This document shows, piece by piece, positions 16,589 to 25,411 of a stretch of 64,000 nucleotides of DNA. Position numbers and translations under genes: made by a program. Position 1 is the first letter of the stretch, and each line of letters begins with the position of its first letter. Source of the stretch: an uncultured Methanoregula sp. (GTDB taxonomy: Archaea; Halobacteriota; Methanomicrobia; Methanomicrobiales; Methanospirillaceae); assembly GCF_963667735.1 (NCBI RefSeq), contig NZ_OY763919.1, positions 1,613,539-1,677,538 on the forward strand. Reading direction: 5' to 3'. The notes under the pieces are model-generated. The model did no database searches. It saw nothing but the letters and a program-made list of their open reading frames with translations, and was not told the DNA's origin.

Positions 16589-17224
16589 TTATTCTGGTGG
16601 CCGGGGAAGGGACTGCATGAGTGCGTAGAAATACTCCGGTTTTTTGGTGGTATAGAGCCCGTACCATGCCTCAAGGGTAGCTGGAAGCATGACACCGAGT
16701 CTTTTGAAGACCTGGTACGCGAACTCGACCGGTGCCATGCCGCTTGCCGTGATGAGGTTGCCATCGGTTACCGCCGGTTCATTCACGTAGAACCGCTCTC
16801 CCGTATAGTGCGGGCAGAACATCTTCACTGCCGCCAGGTCGTTGCTTGTGTGCGGACGGTTGTCCAGCAGGCCGGCGTTCGCAAGACCAAACGTTGCCCC
16901 GCAGATCGCAGCCACTACTGCGTCACCCTCAAGCACCGTACGGGCCTTTGCAATAACCGGTGCCTGTACCGGGTCAAGCCAGGTATCTGCTCCGGGCAGG
17001 AGGAGCAGATCGCCCGGCCCGGGGTGGATGTCGGTAATGAGCACCTCCGGCTTCAGGTGCAGCCCGCCCATGGTGGTAATGGTATCCATGGTCCGGCCAC
17101 ACAGGACCAGATCATATTTCATGGACGGGTCTTTTAAGTAGTGGCCGGACCGGAGTTCGGCCAGGACATGAGCCGGCTCCCAGTCGGCAAGCGTGTCCAG
17201 AATGTATAAGTAAATCGTTCTCAT
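16589..17224 (-). CDS. DJ-1/PfpI-family protein
   Basis: A 211-residue class I glutamine-amidotransferase-like protein. The nucleophile elbow AAICGATFGLA carries the conserved Cys near residue 105, and the DLLLLPGADTW and ITASGMAPVEFAYQVF segments match PfpI/YdeA-like members. Relatives act as proteases, glyoxalases or deglycases; the exact activity is unknown. It starts about 345 bp from the divergent histidine kinase gene. Confidence 0.85.
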   Translation of the reverse strand: MRTIYLYILDTLADWEPAHVLAELRSGHYLKDPSMKYDLVLCGRTMDTITTMGGLHLKPEVLITDIHPGPGDLLLLPGADTWLDPVQAPVIAKARTVLEGDAVVAAICGATFGLANAGLLDNRPHTSNDLAAVKMFCPHYTGERFYVNEPAVTDGNLITASGMAPVEFAYQVFKRLGVMLPATLEAWYGLYTTKKPEYFYALMQSLPRPPE

Positions 17225-17570
17225 GGCTATTCTTTTGCCGATGAAAAGGGAAAAAAGTTGGGAATCTCGTGGGGGGACGGATTCTTCTGCATCGGTAGAA
17301 GGTTTGGATTCGCTGCCGGTATGGATGAAGACGTTATTTTTGCCTATCCTCCAGTCCCGGCTCTCCTGTAACCCCGTGTGTCCGAGATCGACAGCCCCAG
17401 TATCCGGGCGGGCTTTGGAAATACCCTGATTAAATAAAAAGGGTTTTCATCTGACGTAACAAAAAGATAACGAAATTCACGACCGGGAGATCCTGCCGGT
17501 GCTGCCCGGCAGGCACGGTAAAGCGCTCGCGGCCACGACCGCCAGCCGTTATGATGGCAGGTACGGTATC
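17225..17570. other. 346-bp intergenic region before the histidine kinase
   Basis: No supported gene. A TATA-like GATTAAATAAAAAG occurs at about 17428-17441 on the plus strand, some 60 bp before a GTG at 17499 that could be an alternative start for the kinase. TGCCGG...CCGGCA (about 17494-17511) forms a small hairpin over that GTG. Confidence 0.5.
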
Positions 17571-19277
17571 ATGGTTCTCATCACCCTTCTCATCGCGTTC
17601 TGCCTGGTCTCCGCGTTCATAACGTTCGGCCTTGGGGTATTTGTGTACACGAAGAATCCCAAATCCGATGTCAACCGTCTCTTTTTTGCCGCCATGCTTG
17701 CGGCCACCTACTGGGCGCTCGGGGAATTTCTGATCTGGAATTCTGCGGATTATATCGGTTTCTTCTTCTGGCTCAAAATCAGTTCACTCTGGCCGTTCGC
17801 CGCAGTTCTGATCTTCCACTTTGTGCTCGCGTTCACCCAGCACCCGCTCTCAAAGCCGGAGAAGGGCTGGGTGCTTGCCCTCTTCCTGTATCTTCCGGCG
17901 GCAGTCTTCTCTCTTGTTGCGATCCTCACCAATACGGTTTACACCATCGAACCCGGATGGGAAACCCCTTACTGTTATCTGCCTGTTCCGGGAAGCCTCC
18001 CCCATGAAGCAGTCTCGCTCTACATTGTTCTTCTCATAGCATGTGCTATCCTGGCCTGTTTTCTGGCCTGGCGACGATCTCCCCGGGGAAAATCCCGCAG
18101 GCAGACCCGGCTGGTCACTGCTGCTGTTACCGCCGTGCTCCCCTTTGGTCTCCTGTCAGGAATTCTCCTCCCGCTGTACGGGTGGTATCTCCCCAACCTC
18201 ATCTTCATCGGGATCGTCCTCTTCTCGGGGATCATCGTGTATGCCATCCTCCGGTACGGCCTGTTTACCCTCACCCCGGAAACAGCCGTATCCGATCTCA
18301 TCCGCATGATGCCGGATGGCCTGATCCTTTCCGATATGGATGGCCGCATTCTCAAGGGAAATGGTTCCGCTGCCCTGATCCTCAGGATCCCGGAACGGGA
18401 GCTGGAGGCCGGCCAGGTCCAGAAATTCCTGCCTGCCAGCGCATATTCCGATCTCAGGCAATCCCTCCTTGCAGGAAAGCCGGTTCTTGATTTCGAAGTC
18501 CTGCTCGATCCTGTTCTCAATACCATCATCAGCATCTCCGGATCGACCGTCAGGGACCCGGAGGGAGAACCTGCCGGATTCATTCTCCTCATCCGGGATA
18601 TTACCGACCGGAAAGCTTCTGAGAAAGCGCTGGCCCTGGCAAACGAGAAGATCTCCCTCTTAACCCAGCTCACCCGGCACGATATCAGCAATCTCATCAC
18701 CGGCCTTGACGGGTATCTCCTCCTCCTGCAGGAGAAGAAATCGTCAGCGGAAGATGATGCATATCTCCGCTCCTGTATCGAGATCGTGGAGAAGATCGGC
18801 CGCCAGCTCGAGTTCACCCGCGAATACCAGGAGATCGGGTCTCATCAGCCCCTCTGGCAGCCGCTTGGGAAGATCATCAGCCATGCGGAAAGCAACCTGT
18901 CGTCAGGGAAAGTATCGGTCACCAGGACCTGCCAGGAAGTTGAGATCTTTGCAGACCCGCTGGTTGTCAAGGTTTTTTACAATATCCTCGAGAATGCGAT
19001 CCGCCACGGTGAACACGTAACGGAGGTCCGGATCTCAACGAGCATTTTACCGAACCGGGAACTTCTCATAACTATCGAGGACGATGGCGTTGGTGTTCCT
19101 GACAAGGACAAGGAGCGGATCTTCCGGTACGGGAGCGGGAAGAATACCGGTCTTGGCCTTGCCCTCTCCCGCGATATCCTCTCGACAACCGGCATCCGGC
19201 TCATCGAGACCGGCTCATGGGGAGTCGGGGCCCGGTTCGAGGTCCATGTCCCGGCCTCCGGCTGGCGAGACTCCTGA
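17571..19277 (+). CDS. 7TM sensor histidine kinase with PAS domain
   Basis: A 568-residue sensor. Residues 1-220 hold about seven membrane spans of the histidine-kinase N-terminal 7TM type. A PAS domain (about 245-355) follows, from DLIRMMPDGLILSDMDGRIL to FILLIRDITDRKASE. The phosphoacceptor helix is LLTQLTRHDISNLITGLDGYLLLLQ (His in RHDI). The ATPase domain carries the N-box VFYNILENAIRHG, G1 EDDGVGVPDKDKERIF and G2 GLGLALSRDIL. The GTG at 17499 would add 24 residues; I prefer ATG at 17571 because the first span begins there. No response regulator is adjacent. Confidence 0.88.
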   Translation: MVLITLLIAFCLVSAFITFGLGVFVYTKNPKSDVNRLFFAAMLAATYWALGEFLIWNSADYIGFFFWLKISSLWPFAAVLIFHFVLAFTQHPLSKPEKGWVLALFLYLPAAVFSLVAILTNTVYTIEPGWETPYCYLPVPGSLPHEAVSLYIVLLIACAILACFLAWRRSPRGKSRRQTRLVTAAVTAVLPFGLLSGILLPLYGWYLPNLIFIGIVLFSGIIVYAILRYGLFTLTPETAVSDLIRMMPDGLILSDMDGRILKGNGSAALILRIPERELEAGQVQKFLPASAYSDLRQSLLAGKPVLDFEVLLDPVLNTIISISGSTVRDPEGEPAGFILLIRDITDRKASEKALALANEKISLLTQLTRHDISNLITGLDGYLLLLQEKKSSAEDDAYLRSCIEIVEKIGRQLEFTREYQEIGSHQPLWQPLGKIISHAESNLSSGKVSVTRTCQEVEIFADPLVVKVFYNILENAIRHGEHVTEVRISTSILPNRELLITIEDDGVGVPDKDKERIFRYGSGKNTGLGLALSRDILSTTGIRLIETGSWGVGARFEVHVPASGWRDS

Positions 19278-19398
19278 TTTGATCTTCTCGATCCGGTTTG
19301 GAATGAGGGGCGGTTCCCCAATTTCCATCCCCCCATGCTTTTCTGTGGGGTCGCGGGGTTCTGAATAGTACGCGGATGTGCCGGGAACGTATGCGATA

Positions 19399-19992
19399 TC
19401 AGTGCTGCCGTTTGCGATCCTGCGGGACCGGGTCTTTGTTTCCACCAGCCATAAGGAAACCGCCCGTTCCAAGCGCCCAGAGAATCAGGCAGTAGGCAGC
19501 GATCCTCTCCATACCCCCAAATCCAAGGCCCAGGTAAACTTTTCCGGCCATGAAAACCAATGCTGCAAGCGAGATGATCCCAAGAACCGGACTGATCCAG
19601 CCCCATGGCGGGGAGAAGATCTTTGCCGAATAGATTGCCGAGACCCCTCCGAAGAGAAAGACCGTGATTGCAGCGATCACATGGGAAGTTCCCGTTGTTT
19701 CGGGAAACAGGCCGGTACAGAGTGCACCGGTTCCCGCCAGTGCCAGGAGGTACAGAAATGTCCTGTCCATGCCCTCTCGTGACAGGAAAAGGACTGCCAG
19801 AAGAATGAACAAGCCGAATATCTCAATGGATGTGTTGAAGATACACGCGGTAGATCCCGTCCCGAGATCGCTTATCGCCCGTGTCAGGGAGTACCCTGGT
19901 GCGAGGATTTCCGAGATGGTAATGCCGAAAAGGAAGACCGCCGCTCCAAGAAAGATGAGTATGCTGGAAAGTGCCTTTTTTGAATAGTTCAT
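19399..19992 (-). CDS. DUF998 membrane protein
   Basis: A 197-residue protein started at MNYSKKALSSILIF, a typical span-first start; upstream codons in the same frame are not coding. Six hydrophobic segments are visible, including LAPGYSLTRAISDLGTG after span 1, and the ETTGTSHVIAAITVFLFGG segment, which mark DUF998. The function is unknown. It is convergent with the histidine kinase gene over a 120-bp gap rich in C-runs. Confidence 0.82.
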   Translation of the reverse strand: MNYSKKALSSILIFLGAAVFLFGITISEILAPGYSLTRAISDLGTGSTACIFNTSIEIFGLFILLAVLFLSREGMDRTFLYLLALAGTGALCTGLFPETTGTSHVIAAITVFLFGGVSAIYSAKIFSPPWGWISPVLGIISLAALVFMAGKVYLGLGFGGMERIAAYCLILWALGTGGFLMAGGNKDPVPQDRKRQH

Positions 19993-20141
19993 GCAGCCAC
20001 ACAACCTCAGGAATAAAAACTGGTATCCTGATATCCTTTTCCATCTCGGTTGCGGCCCGGGTCCTGCCTGGTGTGCCGGGAAAAACGGCTTTACCTTTCC
20101 CTGTCCAATATTCCGGATAGCAACCAGCGACCGGTGATGAT

Positions 20142-20537
20142 ATGACAACTGTCCAGGACTGTCTCCAGTGCGGGAAGTGCTGCGAGAAATGGGGGTGGGG
20201 CCAGAAAGGAATACCGGAGGATCTGGTACCCTGGATCCGGAACAACCGGCAGGATATCCTGCAGCACGTGGGGATACGCTTCTCCGGTGGAAAACGACGG
20301 ACCGGGAAGAACCTTGCCCTCGCCGATCTTCCGCGGGTGACCCGCATCGATTACTGGGTCGATCTGGCCGGGAGCACCATCTCCTACTGCCCGTTCTATT
20401 ACCGGGCCGGCGATGGCAAGGTCTACTGCCGGATCCATGATACAAAACCGGCAGTCTGCATCGGCTTTACCCCCTGGAACGAGGGGATCCGGGATTATGC
20501 CCTCAACTGCCCGGCCTGCCGGCTGAACGCCCCGTGA
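20142..20537 (+). CDS. YkgJ-type cysteine cluster protein
   Basis: A 131-residue protein of the zinc- or iron-chelating YkgJ family. The signature CLQCGKCC lies at residues 7-14, and CPFY, YCRIHDTKPAVC and NCPAC follow. It probably binds a metal cluster; no reaction is established. The start has GGTGATGAT as a ribosome binding site. It diverges from the DUF998 gene over a 149-bp gap. Confidence 0.85.
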   Translation: MTTVQDCLQCGKCCEKWGWGQKGIPEDLVPWIRNNRQDILQHVGIRFSGGKRRTGKNLALADLPRVTRIDYWVDLAGSTISYCPFYYRAGDGKVYCRIHDTKPAVCIGFTPWNEGIRDYALNCPACRLNAP

Positions 20538-20826
20538 ACTCTTCTGATACTCGGCGATGCCTCTTTGCGTTGGAACCAATTGCCGTAGTTCCCGTTTTTT
20601 GACCCGGCTCCTCAAACAGAAGCAGTGGCACGGGAAATGAATACGGCGGGTATACGCATTCCGATTCTGATTTCATTGGGAATGTCCAGTCCTGTAGCCC
20701 GTCCGGTATCCCGGAGGATCAGGCCAGACCTTTTTGTCCGAACTAAAAACCGTGTTTATGCTGTGGATAAAAAAAGGGAATCGGGGACCTGGGTTGGGTC
20801 CCGTATGGTTTTGTTGTTACGCCGAA

Positions 20827-21942
20827 TCACTGCATTGGGGTGATACCAAGTTTCCTCAGATCAGCAACGGAAAAATCCTTTGCAGCGCCCGACTTGAAAT
20901 CACCGTTATCGATCTCAGTCTGGTATTTCTGGTTCCCCGACAGGACCGCTTCTTCGAATGATGCCGAGCCGGTCATCGTGGTCTCGAGGCAGGTAAGGGA
21001 ATCGGGTGCGTTTTCCTTTGTCTCATAACAGACGAACGCGTGGCCGGGTATCAGGATAAGATGGGGGGTCATGCCGATGGATTCAAGTGCCGATGCATAC
21101 AGGACCGTACCATCGATACAGTTGGCAGATTTGGATGTAAGGGCCTCTGCCGGCAGCCGGATACGCTGGGGATTGTCGGACTCCTTTGCAAAGGCAATAG
21201 GCGAGTTGATGTACGTGATCCCGTAATCGTTCTTGAGCGCGGTAAAGATCGCCTTCACCTGTCCATTCGTGTCTTCCTGCCACATTGCATCGGTGCAGGT
21301 TTTCCCGCACTGGTATCCGGTGATCGACTTGTCTGAAGTGTACTCGGCAGCCTTGCGAACGAGCGGGTCGATCCCTGCTGCATGCGGGGTCACCCATGCA
21401 CCGATGTACGGTGACATGTCGTTCCACTCTCCCCCGTCGAAAACCTGCCAGACCATCGTGTCCTTTGCATAGACTTTGATGGGTGCGGTCTGCTCATCGA
21501 TGCGCGTCCCGTCGGCAAGGGAGACCTTGACGTGGAGGGTGGCGGTTGTCATCTCACTGGGAATTGCACTGGTGCGGAGTGACGGTGCCTGCCCTACCGT
21601 AATATTTCCACGGGCCGGGACATCGATCGTGTTAACTGCCTTCTCGGTAAATCCGGGGATCTCCGATTCCACGATGACCGTTTTTAAGCTGTCCGTCGGG
21701 TTGATGACATTGAATTCAATGAAATGCAATTTGAGATCATCGAGCTGGACGTACGTGGAGGGAACAAGGACATTCATATAGTTGGTTTCGACATATACGC
21801 CGTTGGAACTCGTGCCGGTTGCTGAAGGTTTGGCGGGAGTTGACGATGCTGCCGGTGTTGTTGGAGCGGAATCGCTACAGCCGGCAGATAGGATAAGTAT
21901 CACAAGGAGTGCTGATAGCAAGAGAGAGATGCTGAATTTCAT
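20827..21942 (-). CDS. Transglutaminase-like lipoprotein
   Basis: A 371-residue extracytoplasmic protein. The signal peptide ends in a lipobox-like LILSAGC (Cys22), then a Thr/Pro/Ser-rich linker (23-48). Residues 50-160 form a beta-rich domain. The C-terminal part has a transglutaminase-like core: Cys275 in SANCIDGTVLYASALESIG and His301 in LIPGHAFVCYE, with an acidic residue later. Its fold suggests a cysteine protease or a cross-linking enzyme on the cell surface. The 20538-20826 gap holds no coding frame. Confidence 0.7.
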   Translation of the reverse strand: MKFSISLLLSALLVILILSAGCSDSAPTTPAASSTPAKPSATGTSSNGVYVETNYMNVLVPSTYVQLDDLKLHFIEFNVINPTDSLKTVIVESEIPGFTEKAVNTIDVPARGNITVGQAPSLRTSAIPSEMTTATLHVKVSLADGTRIDEQTAPIKVYAKDTMVWQVFDGGEWNDMSPYIGAWVTPHAAGIDPLVRKAAEYTSDKSITGYQCGKTCTDAMWQEDTNGQVKAIFTALKNDYGITYINSPIAFAKESDNPQRIRLPAEALTSKSANCIDGTVLYASALESIGMTPHLILIPGHAFVCYETKENAPDSLTCLETTMTGSASFEEAVLSGNQKYQTEIDNGDFKSGAAKDFSVADLRKLGITPMQ

Positions 21943-22007
21943 GTAAGGTTCTGTTATGGACGTTTCAATATATGAGTTTTGGTTTTACGGCGTAAAAAGG
22001 CTAAAAT

Positions 22008-22035
22008 GGGAAAAAAACGTAAAAAAAAGAAAAAA
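22008..22035 (-). terminator. T-tract terminator of the homospermidine operon
   Basis: The minus strand immediately after the decarboxylase stop reads TTTTTTCTTTTTTTTACG then TTTTTTTCCC. Successive T-runs without a hairpin are typical for archaeal termination. Confidence 0.5.
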
Positions 22036-23253
22036 TTACTTGTTGATATGGATCACTTTTGCGGGCGGGAACCCGTTAAAGTAGGTTGATGAGGCATGCG
22101 AGTACGCCCCGATATTCTCGGAATAGACAAGGTCGCCGATATCAAGATCCGGCAGTTCCGCGGAGAGGGTTATCGTGTCGAATGCATCGCAGGTCGGCCC
22201 GAAGACCGCCGAGATCTGTGTCTCGCCACTCTTGAATGGCAGGACCGGGTAATTGATATGATCGAAGACCTGCCCTGAGTACGTGTGGTAAACCCCGTCG
22301 TTGATGTAGTAGCAGGGCTTGCCGTCGCGGACTGCTTTTCCAACTACTTTTGCCACAACTGTGCAGGTGTTGGCGACCAGGAACCGGCCCGGTTCGGCAA
22401 GAATCTGCATATCTTTGGGGAAGAGGCGCTTGATCTCGGTATTGAGCTTCTTTGCAAGCGTGCGGATGGATCTGATGCCCGGGTGGTATTTGACCGGGAA
22501 TCCACCCCCGATATCGAGAATCCGGATCTTCTTGCCGGTCCGGTCTTCCACTTCCTTGATGATGCTTGCCGAGATCTGCAGGGCCTGGACGTAATTGTCA
22601 AAATTGGTGCACTGACTCCCGACATGAAAACTCAGGCCTTCGACAACGAGACCGTTGTCGAATGCTTCGACGATCAGATCAACCGCTTCACCCGGGTGAG
22701 CGCCGAACTTGCTCGAGAGTTCAACCATGGATCCGGTGTTCGGGACCCGGATGCGCAGGACAAGGCCGGCATGGGGGGCATGATCGCGGATCTTGAGGAT
22801 CTCGTGGTGGTTGTCAAACGTGACCAGCGGCTTGTATTTGTCGAGTGCCTCCAGGGTCTCGATCGGTTTGATGGTATTGGCGTAAATGATCTTGTCCCAG
22901 ATCCATTGCTGCCGTTCCTTTGCCGGCATACTCTTGATGTTCTCGTACACGATCATGAACTCGGGCATCGATGCCACATCGAAGCTGCACCCGATATCAA
23001 AGAGGGTCTTGACGATCTCCTTGTTGGAGTTGGCCTTGACGGCGAAATAGACCTGCACGTCGGGCATGTGCTGTTTGAACTCCTGGTAATTGTCCCGGAG
23101 TTTCTGGTGATCGATTACGAAAATAGGGGTGCCGTGCTCGGAAGCAAGTTCCTGTAAGAGTTTTTTGCTGACCGTTCCTATGTGGGGGACGGGTGTCTCT
23201 TCGGTACTTTTCTTCTTTCGCTTTTTCTTGGTATCCACCGCGACTTTTGTCAT
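22036..23253 (-). CDS. Fold-III PLP-dependent decarboxylase, probable ornithine decarboxylase
   Basis: A 405-residue alanine-racemase-fold decarboxylase. The lysine-rich N-terminal extension (residues 9-16) is followed by the PLP lysine Lys73 in YFAVKANSN, HVGSQ (209-213), the glycine-rich ILDIGGGFP, EPGRFLVA and the catalytic Cys355 in FGPTCDAFD. The GPTCD pattern fits ornithine/lysine or carboxynorspermidine-type decarboxylases. Adjacency to homospermidine synthase, 12 bp upstream in the operon, supports putrescine formation from ornithine. Archaeal polyamine synthesis usually goes through agmatine, so this is worth noting. Confidence 0.86.
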   Translation of the reverse strand: MTKVAVDTKKKRKKKSTEETPVPHIGTVSKKLLQELASEHGTPIFVIDHQKLRDNYQEFKQHMPDVQVYFAVKANSNKEIVKTLFDIGCSFDVASMPEFMIVYENIKSMPAKERQQWIWDKIIYANTIKPIETLEALDKYKPLVTFDNHHEILKIRDHAPHAGLVLRIRVPNTGSMVELSSKFGAHPGEAVDLIVEAFDNGLVVEGLSFHVGSQCTNFDNYVQALQISASIIKEVEDRTGKKIRILDIGGGFPVKYHPGIRSIRTLAKKLNTEIKRLFPKDMQILAEPGRFLVANTCTVVAKVVGKAVRDGKPCYYINDGVYHTYSGQVFDHINYPVLPFKSGETQISAVFGPTCDAFDTITLSAELPDLDIGDLVYSENIGAYSHASSTYFNGFPPAKVIHINK

Positions 23254-23265
23254 TATATGATTGAT

Positions 23266-24708
23266 TTATTGCACGAATAAGAAGTTTTTGAATTGCCAGA
23301 TATCTTCCCGGTCATAATTGTTCTCCGGGTTTTCCTTGAAGTAGATGGCACGGTTTTTCAACGGCGTCCAGTCCGAGGGTCCGGACCAGAACTCCCCGAG
23401 GTAGGGTTTTGCGATATCAAGGACGAACTCGTGCGGCAGATCGTCGGGAAGGCAGAAACCCTGCCGCGGGTGCGCGATCATCCACATCACGGCGCTGACG
23501 ACCCCGAGGGCAACCTGGATGGTTGTGGCATTCTGGCCCGGTGCGAGCTTCTTGGCCTCATCAATCGGGAGAATGGAGCCTGTCCACCAGGATTTGTAGG
23601 GGTGGCCCATCAGGAGCGCCCCGAGGATGTCGGCACCGGAGACTATCTCCCGGTCGCTCATGATCCGGAGCTTCGGCTGGAGCTCGTAGTTGCGTGCGCG
23701 CAGTTCCTGGATGGATGCGATCGTTGCATCGCAGGGCATGTACGCATAGTGAACTGTCGGGCGATAGATCGGCTGCCCGTCTTTCCAGACCGTCCACCGT
23801 TCGGAGATGCCAAAGGCCTCCCCGTGCCGGATGACCATACCGATGATCTCCTGGTTGGGGACCCAGGACCGCACCCAGGTATTGATGCCCATCTTGGGGA
23901 TGAGAATCCCGTTCTTCGGCCCCACCGGGGGAATGATGGCCAGAGGGGGCAGCGTCTTCTCATGGGTGCCCCAGCCAATCTCCGCAGGAGCTATGCCCTC
24001 CTCCCGGAGACCTTCTATGCACCAGGTACCGACAAACTCGCCCACTTTCTTGGGGGACCGGGAGATCTGGGTATCGTGTTCTGCGCAGTGGATGACTTTG
24101 ATGCCCGTCTCCATGGCGAGCTGGGCAAAGTCCCGTTCATTGATCAACCGCTTGATCCGTTCCGGGTCCTTAGCAATCCCGTCGGCAATCATCCGCTCTG
24201 CAATATCCACAAGGCCCTGCTTGGCAAAGTGGGAGATGAGGCCCGGGTTGGCTCCGTGGTCAACAACGCAGGTTGCGGCATCTTTCCAGTCCTTTGTCAG
24301 CTCCATGAGCCGCATCTGGCGGAAATAGAGGGTTTTTTCATAGGGGCTGGCGGTTGCAACCGTTGCGTCGGGATCCCAGGCTTCCACGGAGGTATTGACA
24401 TAGAGGACATTGTTGTCATGGCACCACTGCGCCACCTCGCAGCAGTCGATGTTCCAGGCAACATCGATCAAAAGGCCGCCGGGTGACAGGTATTCCGAGA
24501 GAACTTCGGTCAAGTTTTTGGGGAGGATCTTCTTTTTGACAAAGCGTAATCCCCCGGCAGTCCAGGCCTTGAGATCTGCGGATTTATCCTTGAAATCAAT
24601 GATCGTGATGTTCTCAAGCGGTACGCTCACATGCCGGAGCAGGATGGGAAGCATGCACTTGGATACCGCCCCGTAACCGATGATGAGTACTCTGTTTTTG
24701 AAATCCAT
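23266..24708 (-). CDS. hss: Homospermidine synthase
   Basis: A 480-residue saccharopine-dehydrogenase-fold enzyme. It makes homospermidine from two putrescines (or putrescine and spermidine) with NAD. Start at MDFKNRVLIIGYGAVSK is fixed by AGGAGGGTTATC just upstream. The Rossmann motif GYGAVSKCMLP is at residues 11-21. Conserved family segments include IDVAWNIDCCEVAQWC, VDHGANPGLISHFAKQGL, and GTHEKTLPP. It is the first gene of the operon with the decarboxylase. The family is mostly bacterial; archaeal presence is limited. Confidence 0.9.
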   Translation of the reverse strand: MDFKNRVLIIGYGAVSKCMLPILLRHVSVPLENITIIDFKDKSADLKAWTAGGLRFVKKKILPKNLTEVLSEYLSPGGLLIDVAWNIDCCEVAQWCHDNNVLYVNTSVEAWDPDATVATASPYEKTLYFRQMRLMELTKDWKDAATCVVDHGANPGLISHFAKQGLVDIAERMIADGIAKDPERIKRLINERDFAQLAMETGIKVIHCAEHDTQISRSPKKVGEFVGTWCIEGLREEGIAPAEIGWGTHEKTLPPLAIIPPVGPKNGILIPKMGINTWVRSWVPNQEIIGMVIRHGEAFGISERWTVWKDGQPIYRPTVHYAYMPCDATIASIQELRARNYELQPKLRIMSDREIVSGADILGALLMGHPYKSWWTGSILPIDEAKKLAPGQNATTIQVALGVVSAVMWMIAHPRQGFCLPDDLPHEFVLDIAKPYLGEFWSGPSDWTPLKNRAIYFKENPENNYDREDIWQFKNFLFVQ

Positions 24709-24760
24709 GATAACCCTCCTGTTATCCGCAGGTTTCTTGTGATTCTGTATGTCCCTGTTT

Positions 24761-24770
24761 TGTAATAAAG
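24761..24770 (-). promoter_or_regulatory. TATA box of the hss operon
   Basis: CTTTATTACA on the minus strand lies about 53-62 bp upstream of the hss ATG. It would start transcription near 24738 and leave a leader with the strong ribosome binding site. Confidence 0.45.
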
Positions 24771-24945
24771 CAATGAGCGTGGACAACCGGTAACGCCCGG
24801 ATAGGGCAGAACAGAGCGAGAAACTCCCCCTCCCAAAAGTCCCGCGTCACCTCTGGCACAATGATGTATTTATGCTCATGGACGACATACATATCCTGAG
24901 TCAGAATACATCTGTATCCGGGACGCTTTTTACGGGAGGAGAATT

Positions 24946-25395
24946 ATGGCAGATACCATGCAACCAATGGACCAGCGTGAACTCATGACGCTCCAGCACT
25001 ACCTCAAGGAATACGGCCAGCAGGCAGAGATTTTTGTCAGCCAGCTGGAACTTCTGGAGAACGGGAGGATGGAGGCGCATGCAGCTATCGAGGCTCTCGA
25101 AGCAATGCTTGCTGCAGAAGACAACACGGTCCTTCTCCAGATTGGCGGCGGGGCCAGTGTCAGGGCAAAAGTCCTCGAACCCGAGAAGGTGCTTCTCGCC
25201 ATAGGATCGGAAGTTGTTGTGGAACGCTCCAACAAGGATGCCGTTGAGTTCTTGAAAGAACGGATCATCGAGATGGAAGCTTCCCAGAAGAAGGTGGCCG
25301 AGACCCTCGACCGGCTCCGCTCCCAGATGAACGAGATCAACAAACGGATCGAATCGGGCTACCAGCAGGCCATGGCCGGACAGGAAGCCGAATAA
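24946..25395 (+). CDS. pfdA: Prefoldin alpha subunit
   Basis: A 149-residue subunit of the GimC/prefoldin co-chaperone. N- and C-terminal helices form the coiled coil (QHYLKEYGQQAEIFVSQLELL; NEINKRIESGYQQAM), separated by the beta hairpin region GGGASVRAKVLEPEKVLLAIGSEVVVE. The ribosome binding site GGGAGGAG precedes the ATG. It begins the pfdA-ftsY-ffh run. Confidence 0.95.
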   Translation: MADTMQPMDQRELMTLQHYLKEYGQQAEIFVSQLELLENGRMEAHAAIEALEAMLAAEDNTVLLQIGGGASVRAKVLEPEKVLLAIGSEVVVERSNKDAVEFLKERIIEMEASQKKVAETLDRLRSQMNEINKRIESGYQQAMAGQEAE

Positions 25396-25411
25396 CGGGG
25401 CAGCACGCGTT

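Noticed and set aside
17223..17429. 68-residue frame upstream of the histidine kinase
   Set aside because: Starts within the divergent PfpI gene's start region, has no ribosome binding site and no similarity to any family known to me.
19993..20445. N-terminal extension of the DUF998 frame (348 residues in all)
   Set aside because: The extension overlaps the divergent cysteine-cluster gene and is rich in Arg/Gly/Ser; the natural start is the Met just before the first membrane span at 19992.
20625..20961. Short frames of 72-75 residues between the cysteine-cluster and lipoprotein genes
   Set aside because: Low-complexity products, no ribosome binding site, and one overlaps the lipoprotein's 3' end.
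23293..24486. 397-residue antisense frame over homospermidine synthase
   Set aside because: Shadow of a conserved gene; composition dominated by Asp/Gly/Val/His as expected from the reverse strand.
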